Shown here piece after piece: positions 44,665 to 54,756 of a DNA stretch of 64,000 bases. The translations under genes were made by a program, and so were the position numbers. Below the pieces are notes generated by a model. It ran no database searches, was not told the origin of the DNA, and was given only the letters and a program-made list of their open reading frames with translations. Position 1 is the stretch's first letter; each line of letters starts with the position of its first letter. Source of the stretch: CALMEE01 sp041748315 (GTDB lineage Bacteria; Planctomycetota; Planctomycetia; Pirellulales; Pirellulaceae); assembly GCA_041748315.1 (NCBI GenBank), contig JBGTDM010000087.1, positions 4,050-68,049 on the forward strand, given 5' to 3'.

Positions 44665-45872
44665 CGGGCGCATTGGCCGAATAATTCGTCGTACGGATTA
44701 CGGATATTGCTACTGATCGGGATTCGCAGAAATCGAGCCAACAGTCCTGGCTTAACGTCCCCGACATCCTGTTGAAGATCAAGTGCAATCGCACCATTCC
44801 AGGTCCCCATTCCTAAAATCGTTTGAGGTTCCAGCCAGGGAAACGTCTCGTTCATGCACTGAAGTTCTCGCCAAAGCGACAAGTCCGGGTTTGAGGCTCG
44901 CGAATCGGTTCCGACACCAACATTGATTCGTCGTTGCAGAAGTTGTTTCAGCGGATACTCGGAATGCTGGAAAAACCGGTGCGTCCGTGGACAGTATACG
45001 ACCGTAAATTGAGGTTGTCGCGAAATGAAATCCATTTCCTGATCGGTCAGATAGTTCCCATGAATGAGCAGACAACTCCGAGAGGATTGCAGCAAATTGA
45101 GATAATCGGCAATCGTCGTGCACGACATCGCATCCCCAGGAAACCACGCACCCAATTTCTTCAACAACGTGACAAACGGCCCGGACTGCGAACACAACAG
45201 GTCGATTTCAAGCGGTGTTTCGGCAAGATGCATTGCAAGCGGAACATCAAAATTTATCGATTGACCTATTAATTGGCGCAGCAGACTCAATCCGACTGAA
45301 TAGGGTGCATGGGGACTGATTCCAAAACGCCATGTTTGTGGAATCTGTGCAGAGTTACGGTTCAATTCATTCAGCAAATATTCAGTGCCTGCGACGATCG
45401 CATCTTCCCGGCGTGGATCGTTCCCCAGGCGTTCTATAAAAAACCTCCCTAGCAACCGTTCATCGATTCCGTTTGATTCAAGCAACCATGGGCTGGTCGC
45501 AACTTCTCCAACGGCGATGGTACCCGCCTCGATTGATTCCCGAATTCCATTTGGGATTGCGGTAAGCGCTGCTTCCGTTCGACCCAGTCGTTCGGCAATG
45601 ACCAGTTCAATCCACCGCGTGAATTCGATTCCAGCGAAACCAAGTGGTTCGCTCAAATGACTGAATTCCAGGTGTGTATGCGCGTTGACTAAACCTGGAA
45701 TCACAGCAACATCACCCAAATCGACCATTTGGGATTTTGATGCGGCATGTTTTTTGGTTGTATAGGCCTCGACACGACTGATTCGATTGCCGGACACGGT
45801 GATCACACCGTCGCGTATCGGCGAACGGCAACTGGGGACTACCCACTGAGCGCGCAGCGTAGACTCGATCAT
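44622..45872 (-). CDS. amidohydrolase family protein
   Basis: A 416-residue metal-dependent hydrolase of the TrzN/AtzA/cytosine-deaminase-like group. Metal ligands appear in NAHTHLEF near residue 65, AMHLAET in the middle and VGTDSRASN near 320; HAPYS and LIHGNYL are further family blocks. Members deaminate compounds such as aminofutalosine, methylthioadenosine or guanine; the exact substrate cannot be told. Its start overlaps the stop of the methyltransferase gene by four bases (ATGA), so the two are coupled. Its 3' end overlaps the convergent permease-protease gene by 43 bp. Confidence 0.85.
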   Translation of the reverse strand: MIESTLRAQWVVPSCRSPIRDGVITVSGNRISRVEAYTTKKHAASKSQMVDLGDVAVIPGLVNAHTHLEFSHLSEPLGFAGIEFTRWIELVIAERLGRTEAALTAIPNGIRESIEAGTIAVGEVATSPWLLESNGIDERLLGRFFIERLGNDPRREDAIVAGTEYLLNELNRNSAQIPQTWRFGISPHAPYSVGLSLLRQLIGQSINFDVPLAMHLAETPLEIDLLCSQSGPFVTLLKKLGAWFPGDAMSCTTIADYLNLLQSSRSCLLIHGNYLTDQEMDFISRQPQFTVVYCPRTHRFFQHSEYPLKQLLQRRINVGVGTDSRASNPDLSLWRELQCMNETFPWLEPQTILGMGTWNGAIALDLQQDVGDVKPGLLARFLRIPISSNIRNPYDELFGQCARHLEWVEIKSSSGN

Positions 45873-47128
45873 TCAACCTCCCGCTCGGCAAGAATCGCAA
45901 TTGAGGAAGAATGCCGACGCGTAATAAATAGCGTTCGTCGTTGGGTACCCAATAATTTGAGTTTGGCGTATCGATGTTGAGTCGCCAAATCGATTCCCCG
46001 GCACTTAAACTCCAGATCACCGATATCGAAGGATCTCAACATGGACTCGATCCGTTTTCGATCTGCAGCGCACGAATCCATGATGCGAAACCGCGCAGCC
46101 AATCCATGGGAGATTTTCGAGCCGATCAAATAAGCGATGGCTGGGCTGACTCGTTTCAAACCAAACTGTCGAGCGAACTGGTCGAACAACCCCGATGCAA
46201 TCAAGGTTGAGTGTACATCATAGATATAGGAATTGACCTCAATCTCTGAGGAAATGTCGGCGTCCAGCGGAATTTGATTTTGAACTGGGCAATATCCGCC
46301 ATACTGGCTGAGAACTTCGCCGGAGTCGCCCACGACGGTGGCAACTCTTGCGTGCGTGCCATCGATCAAATCGCCAAACCAGCAAACCTGTTGCTTGGAC
46401 TCGCGAGGATCGCCGATCCATTCACGTTGCAGATGGACTGGCGCGGCGAAATTCAGTTTTGCGGCCGGGGCCAGCTTCAACGCGACGTGGGGATGTCTTG
46501 CGATGATGGACGTCACTTGATCCAGACGGGGTTCACAGTGTTCAGGATCAACGGTTCGGATATCGGCCGGCCTTCGATCAGGATCAATATGAATCGAACA
46601 ATTTTCAGCAAACCTCACGTCCGCGATATCGGCTTGTTTAACCTGTACCGACAGTGGGCCGGTCTCGCGCGCACAAACTTGACAATTAGCCATAGCAAAC
46701 AGGCATGAGACGCTATCCCGATCAACGGCCGTCGTCGGATACGACTCCGAAAACGCGATAAGGTCACCTCCAATTCCGCAGCAGAGGTCGGCGACTTCAA
46801 TGGCTGATTTAAAGCGATTCGACTTATACGTCGCCAGATTTTCTGACGTTGCCTGTTGTAACCCCTTCGCGGTGAAAAACATCTGATCATGCCTGTGGAA
46901 TTTATGACGTGCACGATTACGCAGTTCGGACTGCTCGACGACCAAACGGGATCGGCCAACAGAAATCTGTTGGCGTAGCCGTTGAAGCATTTTTAGAGTA
47001 TCCACTCCCTGCTGCAAATCACTGCGACAGCGATCAAGCCAGATCACGGCGTCGTCGCTGATCAGCCAACGAATGTCGTGCAACTCTTGACGAGTCAAAC
47101 CAAATTGCGCATTAGAATTGACTTTCAT
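45869..47128 (-). CDS. class I SAM-dependent methyltransferase with THUMP-like C-terminus
   Basis: A 419-residue protein with a helical N-terminus (about 10-90), a Rossmann methyltransferase core starting at ADLCCGIGGDLIAF (about 112-125) with a later IDPDRRP block, and a C-terminal region (about 320-415) like the THUMP-like domain found in this family. The IDPDRR motif and domain order match a bacterial family annotated as THUMP-like methyltransferases, of unproved but probably RNA-directed function. It is the first gene of a two-gene minus-strand operon with the amidohydrolase, overlapping it by ATGA. No strong ribosome site was seen before ATG 47128. Confidence 0.8.
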   Translation of the reverse strand: MKVNSNAQFGLTRQELHDIRWLISDDAVIWLDRCRSDLQQGVDTLKMLQRLRQQISVGRSRLVVEQSELRNRARHKFHRHDQMFFTAKGLQQATSENLATYKSNRFKSAIEVADLCCGIGGDLIAFSESYPTTAVDRDSVSCLFAMANCQVCARETGPLSVQVKQADIADVRFAENCSIHIDPDRRPADIRTVDPEHCEPRLDQVTSIIARHPHVALKLAPAAKLNFAAPVHLQREWIGDPRESKQQVCWFGDLIDGTHARVATVVGDSGEVLSQYGGYCPVQNQIPLDADISSEIEVNSYIYDVHSTLIASGLFDQFARQFGLKRVSPAIAYLIGSKISHGLAARFRIMDSCAADRKRIESMLRSFDIGDLEFKCRGIDLATQHRYAKLKLLGTQRRTLFITRRHSSSIAILAEREVE

Positions 47129-47385
47129 AGGCAGTGGAGTTCAATCGCCTGAATCAACAGATTGAATCAGGAATCCTTACGGGTTATCTTGGGAACGATT
47201 ACGAAATCGTTAATTGTCTGGCCGAACGAGGAAGCCCCTGGCGATCCATTCACTTCGTTTCGGATAATTGCACCTTGCATCAATTCCACTCAAGAACGGT
47301 TGATGATCAAACATCCTCGTTGGAATCATTGTGATTCCGTTTGACGTCCGTCGTAGATTAACCAGAACAAATTGACAGTAAAAAC

Positions 47386-47796
47386 ATGGCGAATTACGAA
47401 GAGCATCTGTTGATCTACTTGAACCTTGCTCGGCACGCGAAACAAAAATTGCGGATGTCAGAGTATTATCGACTGATGATACTCTCTGCAACCGCCGCTT
47501 ACGAGTTAGAGTTGAAGGGGATTTCAGCTTATTGTCGACAGTTAATTCTAAAGAACAATCCTGGACATATGATCGGCCGCTATCCGACGATGGATGAGGC
47601 CCGGGCGAACCCGGATTTCCAGTATTTTCTCTCTCAAGTGCGGAGACAGTTTCCGATCGAGTATGCGGAAACAGAGCTGGAAAAATTGGGAGTCGACTAT
47701 CGTGACGATTTAGTCGATGCGGGGACGGTCGAAGCTTACTTAAGTGGACTCTTGGGAGTTGAATACGAGTGGATTCTTGAACATTTTGGTGATTGA
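47386..47796 (+). CDS. conserved-type hypothetical protein
   Basis: A 136-residue soluble, mostly helical, acidic protein with no signal peptide or membrane helix. A central CRQLILKNNPGHMIGRYPTM segment and a Glu-rich C-terminus ending WILEHFGD are the visible landmarks. The regular amphipathic composition supports a real gene. It was not recognised as a known domain. It stands alone on the plus strand between the methyltransferase gene (divergent) and the glycosyltransferase gene (convergent). Confidence 0.65.
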   Translation: MANYEEHLLIYLNLARHAKQKLRMSEYYRLMILSATAAYELELKGISAYCRQLILKNNPGHMIGRYPTMDEARANPDFQYFLSQVRRQFPIEYAETELEKLGVDYRDDLVDAGTVEAYLSGLLGVEYEWILEHFGD

Positions 47797-47917
47797 TTCA
47801 GTGTCCCGTGGCGTAGCGTTCACGACCTTTAAACATCAATTGAACGTCTCAAAGTGAAGCAGCGCAGGTTCATTCTGATGGATTTTGCAACGAAGCCGGA
47901 TTCGTCGCTGCGTTCAT

Positions 47918-48751
47918 TTACGCGGCGCGGCGATCTGCTTCATTCGCGTCCGTCGTGCCATCCTCTGCGTGTTCGTCAAATTCCGGCTTGGGAAGACTGT
48001 GGTTGAGTTCCCATAGCCGAGCCTGCTTCATAAACGAGTAGAAAGCAGCCATCCAAGCCAATTGCAATCCAGCTTTGCCGTCAAGGATTCCACCCTGCAA
48101 AATGTATTCTCGAAAGAATCGGAAAACCGGGCGAACAAAGAGTTTAAAATAGGAAGTCCTCTGCCCTTGCTCGTACCATTGATCGGCTTGAAGCGTCGTG
48201 TAACGATGGAATTTTAGAAAGAGCTGATCGTAGTTCCACACGCTATAATGGAGAAACCGACCTTGTAAAGTTTCCACATTACTTGTTGGAATCGTTACTT
48301 CACCATGATCACTCGGCCCTTCGTAAAATCCGATATCTCGCTTAAAAAGCCTCAAAACCGAATCGGTGCGAGCATCACCCCAGTGAAGGCGGTGTCCCAT
48401 GAAGTGGTTATCGCGAAAAATCCAATACCCGTCCGCTTGTGGACCGCGCGAAAGTAATAGTTTTATTTCTTCGGCCAATTGCGTAGTCACTCGTTCGTCG
48501 GCGTCGACGATCAGCACCCATTCATGGGAAGCTTGCGGTATGGCCCAGTTTTTGAAATCACCCGAGGTCACATAATCGCGTTGAATGACTCGTACCTTTT
48601 CATACCGACGGACAATTTCCAAAGTCCGGTCTGACGATCCGGAATCAGCGATCAAAATCTCGTCCGCGATCTCCCTGAAGCTTTCGATGCAGGCTCCGAT
48701 GTTGTCTTGCTCATCTTTGCAAGGCACAATTACGGTTAGCGGACGGTACAC
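47918..48751 (-). CDS. family 2 glycosyltransferase, WaaE/KdtX type
   Basis: A 277-residue GT-A glycosyltransferase. The N-terminus has VIVPCKDEQDNIGACIESF, then ADSGSSDRT and the metal-binding VDADERV; the middle and end (HYSVWNYDQLFLKFHRYTT, GLQLAWMAAFYSFMKQARLWE) match the WaaE-like lipopolysaccharide-core glucosyltransferases. It should act at the cytoplasmic face of the inner membrane on a lipid-linked glycan. The start is GTG 48751, with CAGGAGAA eight bases upstream. A polar tail (about 250-277) is extra. The acceptor is unknown and no other LPS genes adjoin it. Confidence 0.88.
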   Translation of the reverse strand: MYRPLTVIVPCKDEQDNIGACIESFREIADEILIADSGSSDRTLEIVRRYEKVRVIQRDYVTSGDFKNWAIPQASHEWVLIVDADERVTTQLAEEIKLLLSRGPQADGYWIFRDNHFMGHRLHWGDARTDSVLRLFKRDIGFYEGPSDHGEVTIPTSNVETLQGRFLHYSVWNYDQLFLKFHRYTTLQADQWYEQGQRTSYFKLFVRPVFRFFREYILQGGILDGKAGLQLAWMAAFYSFMKQARLWELNHSLPKPEFDEHAEDGTTDANEADRRAA

Positions 48752-49464
48752 TAAAATTTCTCCTGGATACTAAATGCCAACATCGCAAACATTCAAACCA
48801 CTTGATTAGGTCTTGAATTTCACGGAGTCACGAACCAAATTCGAATGAAATTCGAAATTGAGGCGAGCCATTCACTGGCCTGTGCGGGTGGAAACTAGAA
48901 AACTTGGGGAATCGTGTCAAATCCAATTCATCATGGTTTCAATTCATCAATGCTGTCCCTTCTGGCGATTTGGCTAAGACAGGGGATTCCGGGGGAGTAA
49001 ATCGTTTTTTTGGCGTGGAGTTTGACCAAACCGCATCTTTGCATCTCCGTTGGTGGAATGACTCGATTTCCGGTTGGTCTAAGCCACGACGAAGTTCAAA
49101 ACGACCCGTTGCAACTGGCTTGCTGCCAAATGATCGGGGCTCATTGATTACCAAGTAAAGTCGACAAGACCTATGGCCCCAATATCAAACCAGGACCGCC
49201 CCGCCGTTTTGTGAATTGATCCAACAAGCGCGACTAGCTATCATGCATACAGAGTGGTTATTGCGGATCAATTGTCTCTCATGGATTTGACCGGCAGTTA
49301 ATTATCTTTACCGAGGGTTGGGTTCATTTTAACGCCTGCCGGTATTGGATCCCCTCGAACCAGTGCTTGATTCTTTCTGACACGGCGATTGGAAGTGCAA
49401 ATCTGTGCCGACCGATGACGTTCAACTCGTTCGATAAAATTTTACTTTTTACTTTTCACGAATA
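48752..49464. other. 713-bp intergenic region
   Basis: Short frames exist on both strands around 48.9-49.16 kb but have neither ribosome sites nor family resemblance and overlap each other. The region should contain the divergent promoters of the glycosyltransferase and TPR genes. No repeats were recognised. Confidence 0.35.
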
Positions 49465-50874
49465 ATGATGCATCGTTTTGTGTCGGGTCTCAGTGTTTGG
49501 TTTTTGACGCTCTTCATCACCAGCGGGGTGGTATCGCAGAGCAAGGGCGACCGCGTTTTGGCGACGATGACTTTTGATACCAAGGTTTACGAACGCAAGG
49601 TGGACAAGGTCTATGCTGGAACGATTTACACCGTGACGGATGTCAATGGCAACTGGGTATTGCTTGCCGGTGTCAGCGGGTGGTTGCCGAGTCAGTATAC
49701 ACTCTCTTTGGAAGCGGCATTGAAACAGATGGGGGAGCGGATTAGCCGACGCGAAGCGGATGAAGAAGCGTGGGCAACCCGTGGTCTAATCTACCTGGAT
49801 CGGCACGAGTTCGCAAAAGCCTTTCATGATCTCAATACGGCGTTGAAGCTAAATCCCGGCAAAGCTCAAACCTGGAATAATCGAGGGCTGACGTTATGGG
49901 GACAACGTAAACATGACCTTGCCATCAGCGACCTGGAAATGGCAATTCGGCTTGCGCCAAAATTCGCCGACGCTCATAACAATCTTGGGATGATCCACTA
50001 TGAGCTTGGCGATCCAGTCAAAGCGATCACCTGTTATTCCGAAGCCATAAAGCATGCTTCGGAAAATCCCTGGTACTATCTGAATCGTGGTAGTGCACAA
50101 ATGGAGAGCGGTAATCCGTCGGAAGCATTGGCTGACTATAATCGAGCCTTGCAACGCGATAAGAATATGGCCCTGGCCTATTTGGGGCGAAGCAACGTCT
50201 TGATGAGTCGTTTGAATTGGAAGGAAGCCGAAGCGAACGTCAATGAGGCCTTGAAAATCCAGCCAACACTGGCTGCCGGCTACAATAAACGTGGCTGGAT
50301 TCGTTACAATCTCGAAAGGCATGACGAGGCGCTTGCCGATCTTGATCAAGCCTTGAAACTCGATGACCAAATGGTCGAAGCCTATAACAATCGGGGAGTT
50401 GTTTACGCCAAGTTGGCCAAGTATGAACAGGCAATCGCCAACTATGACCTGGCCTTGGAACTGGAGCAAAGCAATGCTCTGGTAATCATGAACCGGGGTA
50501 AAGCGAAATTCAGTCTGGGGGAGGTCGCCGATGCTCAAACAGACTTTGAGAAGGCTTTGGAGTTTTCACCGAAATTTGACGATGCTTTGAATGCCTACGC
50601 GTGGTTCCTTGCCACGAACCCGGAACCGGAGTTTCGGAATGGAGAGAAAGCGATTGAGTTAGCGCGTCGAGCATGTGAATTGACAGAGTGGTCCAAGTCA
50701 GACTTTCTTGATACGCTTGCCGCGGGCTATGCAGCCTCATCAGATTTTGAAAACGCCATCAAGTACCAACAAGCTGCCATCAAGCTTGCAAACGAAACTC
50801 AGATGACCGTTTTCGTCGATCGTCTCGAGGGGTATCAAAACCAGAAACCCTACCACGCCAGTTTTGGCAAGTGA
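49465..50874 (+). CDS. exported TPR-repeat protein with SH3-like N-terminal domain
   Basis: A 469-residue protein with a signal peptide (about 1-25), an SH3b-like domain (about 30-85, with DVNGNWVLLAGVSGWLPSQY) and about nine to ten TPR units from about 100 to 450. Many units show the A.NNRG or YLNRG turn followed by A..D...AL.L. The N-terminal SH3b domain suggests cell-wall contact, and the TPRs a protein-binding scaffold. No enzymatic domain is present. Two adjacent ATGs (49465 and 49468) are possible starts. The gene is monocistronic on the plus strand. Confidence 0.85.
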   Translation: MMHRFVSGLSVWFLTLFITSGVVSQSKGDRVLATMTFDTKVYERKVDKVYAGTIYTVTDVNGNWVLLAGVSGWLPSQYTLSLEAALKQMGERISRREADEEAWATRGLIYLDRHEFAKAFHDLNTALKLNPGKAQTWNNRGLTLWGQRKHDLAISDLEMAIRLAPKFADAHNNLGMIHYELGDPVKAITCYSEAIKHASENPWYYLNRGSAQMESGNPSEALADYNRALQRDKNMALAYLGRSNVLMSRLNWKEAEANVNEALKIQPTLAAGYNKRGWIRYNLERHDEALADLDQALKLDDQMVEAYNNRGVVYAKLAKYEQAIANYDLALELEQSNALVIMNRGKAKFSLGEVADAQTDFEKALEFSPKFDDALNAYAWFLATNPEPEFRNGEKAIELARRACELTEWSKSDFLDTLAAGYAASSDFENAIKYQQAAIKLANETQMTVFVDRLEGYQNQKPYHASFGK

Positions 50875-50988
50875 ACAGCGCAACACTCTATTGCAGACAT
50901 TTGTCTCGCACACGGGATTCCTTACGAGATGTTTTTAGGGTCGTATTCAGTTTCAAGTTCCCCTACTTTTTATGCGAATTCGACCGCA

Positions 50989-52584
50989 TTAGTATGGCAA
51001 TCCGGATTCGGTCGTTTCGTCCCACAGTTGCTGCAACATGCGCTTTGGCGATCGCCCATACTCACCCCAAACGGAAATGACCTGATCCCCTAAGGTCGAG
51101 CGAGGCCCCAACTCATCCATGTAACATGTAAGTTTCATGTAAACAACCTGTTCATCAGGTCCGTGCGATTCATTCCACCGTTTCACCATATACATCGCAA
51201 GTGGCTCTCTGAAATCTGCCAAGAACTGTCCGGTCAGGTTGTGGTGCAGCTTGCGCCAATAGTGATTGGGAATCGTCGCTCGCGCAAATTTGGGCCGCTC
51301 GAAATCGACCGGAGCATTTCGAAAGATATCAACACGTTGACCATTCGCCAAATCGGCGTCGTAGACAAACCATGGATTGTATTGAGGTGGGATGTCAAAC
51401 ATCCGGAAATGTTGATCGACATTCAAACTTGCACCGGTCAACACCAAAGGTCGCGGCATCCATCGCGAGTCGATATTTCCGAGATTCCACCAAAAAAAGA
51501 ACACGATAAAAATCAGCAAGCAAGCGTTGGTCAACCACTGTGCGCCACGTCTCCATTCCACACAATGACGAAGGTGGTCGTACCCGGTTACTCGTTTCTT
51601 AGGTTTCCTGCGACCATGATTTTTTGTCGGCGCAAAGACTCGATCCAGTATTCTTGTAACGTTGCGCACCGCTGGCCAATTCCAAAACGAATCAGGCAGC
51701 AACGGCAACCAGCCCGCCATGCTAATGTAGGAAAAAAGTCCGATGGCCATCGTAAGAGCGATCACTCCATGCATCAACCAAAACGAAATGATATTCAGCC
51801 AGCGCATTGCATGGGTCCATACTGGCAGAAACAACAACAAGGGGAGGCCGATCTCGCCCACGACGGTCGCCCAGGAAACCAGCTTCATCAGATATGGAAA
51901 ATGCAAAACAAAATTTGCCGTCTCGCGCGTGTAGATACTCAAATGCATGACGTAGTCGAGCGCTTCACCACGAAACCAGATCTCATTACACTTGGAGAGC
52001 CCGGTAAACAGATACATGTAACACAACTGCAGAATGACCCCGGCCGTTGCAAAACTGGAGACCTGCTTCAGGACAGCGCTGCCCTTGCGTTTCGCATCCC
52101 ATGACCAATATGCGCCCAATGGCAAAAACATCGACCAGAACAACAACATCTTCAGCAACATGTCTCCGGACGTATTGAGCAAAGGATTGCGCGCCTGCAT
52201 CGATGCGACAAGAATCCATAATAGCACGCTGGCAACACGGGTGTAGAATCCCACGAGCAGACAGACGGCGACAACGGCTGTCAGGCAGAACAAAAATGCT
52301 TGAAACTCAACCGCTCCAGAAAGCTTGTGAAGCGACCAGTAACTAAACGCTTCGCTGCCGCTCGCTATCACGTAAAAGTCATCGGCCAGAGCTCGAGTAA
52401 AATACCCGTCGTCGGTAAACATGGCGCGAAGTAAACTGGACCTCGCACATAAATCGATCAGGACCAACACTGAGATTGCCATCCGAAACAAGGCCAGTGA
52501 TCGGACATCACAACGAAATACCCGCTGCAAGTATCGAGTCAATCCCGAACGTCGGGGGGCTTGCGATAGGAGTTGATGGTTCAT
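50989..52584 (-). CDS. HTTM-domain membrane protein (vitamin K-dependent carboxylase-like)
   Basis: A protein of about 531 residues with a cluster of membrane helices covering about 30-300: LALFRMAISVLVLIDL, the FTDDGYF loop, then LLNTSGDMLLKMLLFWSMFLPLG and LCYMYLFTGLSKCNEIW. These are marks of the HTTM domain shared with vitamin K-dependent gamma-carboxylase. A soluble region of about 180 residues follows (IDSRWMPRPLV... YNPWFVYDADLANG). Bacterial members are mostly uncharacterised. The ATG at 52584 is preferred; a TTG 16 codons upstream is in frame. It may be in one transcript with tsaD, which lies upstream by about 360 bp. Confidence 0.85.
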   Translation of the reverse strand: MNHQLLSQAPRRSGLTRYLQRVFRCDVRSLALFRMAISVLVLIDLCARSSLLRAMFTDDGYFTRALADDFYVIASGSEAFSYWSLHKLSGAVEFQAFLFCLTAVVAVCLLVGFYTRVASVLLWILVASMQARNPLLNTSGDMLLKMLLFWSMFLPLGAYWSWDAKRKGSAVLKQVSSFATAGVILQLCYMYLFTGLSKCNEIWFRGEALDYVMHLSIYTRETANFVLHFPYLMKLVSWATVVGEIGLPLLLFLPVWTHAMRWLNIISFWLMHGVIALTMAIGLFSYISMAGWLPLLPDSFWNWPAVRNVTRILDRVFAPTKNHGRRKPKKRVTGYDHLRHCVEWRRGAQWLTNACLLIFIVFFFWWNLGNIDSRWMPRPLVLTGASLNVDQHFRMFDIPPQYNPWFVYDADLANGQRVDIFRNAPVDFERPKFARATIPNHYWRKLHHNLTGQFLADFREPLAMYMVKRWNESHGPDEQVVYMKLTCYMDELGPRSTLGDQVISVWGEYGRSPKRMLQQLWDETTESGLPY

Positions 52585-52941
52585 CGCAAAATGCCTGGCG
52601 AGGGGGTGATCATATTCATGGCACGTCAACAAGTTCGCTCATCTAGTCTGCACCTATTCGTTTTCGGCTGGTCGAAAAAGTTTTCCCAATCGAAAAAGTC
52701 GCTTCCGCGAGAGTTTGCAGCAGGTCCGCCGACAAAATCGAATTAACCGCGCATATGCATCGCTCGTGGTTGTCACCTTGAATTAGAATTCGTAATCTGG
52801 AAGTTTAATTGCTCCCTCCGACTCGACGAAGAAGCATCATGCTCGCTCTCTGCGGTAGAACGTTGATCCGTTTGCTTGTGGATTAGCTTTTATACGACGA
52901 CATGCTGTGAAATCGACCTGAACTTCGACAGGATTGTGCCG
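52585..52941. other. spacer between tsaD and the HTTM gene
   Basis: A gap of about 357 bp between two minus-strand genes, without a supported gene or clear terminator. It likely holds the HTTM gene promoter. Confidence 0.3.
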
Positions 52942-53961
52942 TCAGGATCGGACCAGTCCAGCAATACAGTCGAGATCAAGTTGTGCAAACTGATTCGCCT
53001 TGAAATATTCGATTGCGATTGCACCCATCGCTGCGTTATCTGTGCAGAGTTCGAGAGGTGCAATGTGTAATCTGAGTTCTCGTGTTGACGCGGCTACATT
53101 AAGCTGCTCGCGAAGCAACTGATTGGCAGCCACTCCTCCACCAACGCACAATGTCGGCAGGCCGAAGCGATCGACCGCTTGGAACGTTTTGGTGATCAGG
53201 CAATCGACAACCGCTTGTTGAAAACTTGCCGCAACATCCGCTTTGAATTGCGGATGGAGGTCGAGTGTCGAAAAATCAACTTTGCCCGGACCGGCAATCT
53301 CGTACCGGACGGCCGTTTTTAGACCGCTAAAGCTGAACTTTAATGTCTCATCCCGCAAATAACTACGCGGAAACTTGAAGCGCTCGGGGTCACCCGTGAG
53401 GGCCAAACGGGATAGTGCTGGACCACCGGGAAACGGCAGGCCAAGCATACTGCCAACTTTATCGAACGCTTCGCCTGCAGCATCATCAATTGTTCCCCCG
53501 AGTAACTCAAAATCAAGCGCGCTTTTGCAGTGGTAAAGATGCGTGTGCCCACCGCTTACAATCAAGCCAATGCAAGGAAAAATCTCCTCGCGACTGGAGA
53601 TTTTGCATGCGTAAATATGAGCGTGCAGGTGATTGATGGCGATGAGTGGTTTGTTCAGAACAAGGCAAAGTGTTTTCGCTGCCATCAGTCCAACCACCAG
53701 CGAACCGGCTAACCCAGGCGTCGTCGCTACGGCGATTGCGTCAAGTTGATCGAGTGATACGGAAGCTCGCGTCAATGCCTCATGTATGACTGGCAGAATT
53801 CGTTCGACGTGAGCGCGAGCTGCAATTTCTGGTACAACGCCCTGAAATTTCTGATGGAGCTGCTCCTGAGTCGCCACGATACTTGAAAGGATCTCCAAAT
53901 CCTCAGTTACAATCGCCGCTGCTGTTTCATCACAAGTCGACTCAATTGTCAAGATTTTCAT
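52942..53961 (-). CDS. tsaD: tRNA N6-adenosine threonylcarbamoyltransferase
   Basis: A 339-residue ASKHA-fold protein that transfers the threonylcarbamoyl group to A37 of tRNAs reading ANN codons. The sequence starts MKILTIESTCDETAAAIV; metal ligands H111 and H115 are in INHLHAH, followed by VSGGHTHLYHC, GGTIDDAAGEAFDKVG and a C-terminal VGGGVAANQLLRE and CTDNAAMGA. All family blocks are present and length is typical. Partner genes tsaB, tsaC and tsaE are not in this window. The start is ATG 53961. Confidence 0.96.
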   Translation of the reverse strand: MKILTIESTCDETAAAIVTEDLEILSSIVATQEQLHQKFQGVVPEIAARAHVERILPVIHEALTRASVSLDQLDAIAVATTPGLAGSLVVGLMAAKTLCLVLNKPLIAINHLHAHIYACKISSREEIFPCIGLIVSGGHTHLYHCKSALDFELLGGTIDDAAGEAFDKVGSMLGLPFPGGPALSRLALTGDPERFKFPRSYLRDETLKFSFSGLKTAVRYEIAGPGKVDFSTLDLHPQFKADVAASFQQAVVDCLITKTFQAVDRFGLPTLCVGGGVAANQLLREQLNVAASTRELRLHIAPLELCTDNAAMGAIAIEYFKANQFAQLDLDCIAGLVRS

Positions 53962-54108
53962 ACAATGCGGCTCGGTAAAACACTGGGAATATCAGTTATT
54001 TTTACGCGAAACCAAAACTTTGCCAGATGGATGTCTCAAAAATGTTTGTATCATCCATTGAAATCCCGTATCATGGGCCGGTAGTGAACATCCACTTGGG
54101 GGAATCCG

Positions 54109-54528
54109 ATGAATCTATCAGTAACCGATCAGCAAACGAGACTTGCTTTGTGGACACCAAGCTGGTACGAATTGGATCAATCTCTGGAAACAGGAGTTAC
54201 ATCACGATTCTGGTTTTTTCAAAGTGCGCCGTGTGACTATCCAGAAGTCGAACGATACAATTTTGTGTTTTTTAACCAATTATCCTCTGCATCTAACGTT
54301 CAAGTCCGCGAAGCGCGAGTCGTTCAGATGAAGCATGCAAAGTTGGGACCGATTCAGAAGATCGACGCCGGAGGCCTGGACTACATATTTTTCCCGGTCG
54401 AAGGCAAGGAAGTCATCGTCAACGCTGAAGAAGATCCAGGAACCGTTTATGATGCACCGCTGATTATCACCGACTGGTCGATTCAGGTGGAGCTAGCGGA
54501 TGTTTCAGAACCGATTTGCAACTCATGA
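54109..54528 (+). CDS. hypothetical protein
   Basis: A 139-residue soluble protein rich in aromatic residues (LALWTPSWYELDQ, SRFWFFQSAP) with a beta-rich C-terminal half. GGGGGA about five bases before ATG 54109 is a good ribosome site. No domain was recognised. An overlapping frame from 54027 is less convincing. It is divergent from tsaD. Confidence 0.6.
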   Translation: MNLSVTDQQTRLALWTPSWYELDQSLETGVTSRFWFFQSAPCDYPEVERYNFVFFNQLSSASNVQVREARVVQMKHAKLGPIQKIDAGGLDYIFFPVEGKEVIVNAEEDPGTVYDAPLIITDWSIQVELADVSEPICNS

Positions 54529-54756
54529 TTTCCCATGAACGGGTGTCAAGCCAGCCGAGATTGAGCATTGGTTTAGCGGTATTTGTCCAGTTTTGTAGTG
54601 ATCAACGCAAAATAAGTGGACATCTTGATTGGACAGAGTAAACGCCTTGGAAATTCGAACCGTTAAGGTTGCGAGTGGAATCGCATGTTTGGCCCTATGA
54701 ATCGAAACTTGTTAAAAATCGCGAAGGCCTGTTCCCTATTTTGATTGGGTTCGCCA

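Noticed and set aside
48904..49158. Small overlapping frames on both strands
   Set aside because: No ribosome site, no family resemblance, and mutual overlap.
51163..52104. 313-codon open frame on the plus strand
   Set aside because: It lies entirely inside the HTTM gene on the opposite strand, has no ribosome site and gives a low-complexity basic translation.
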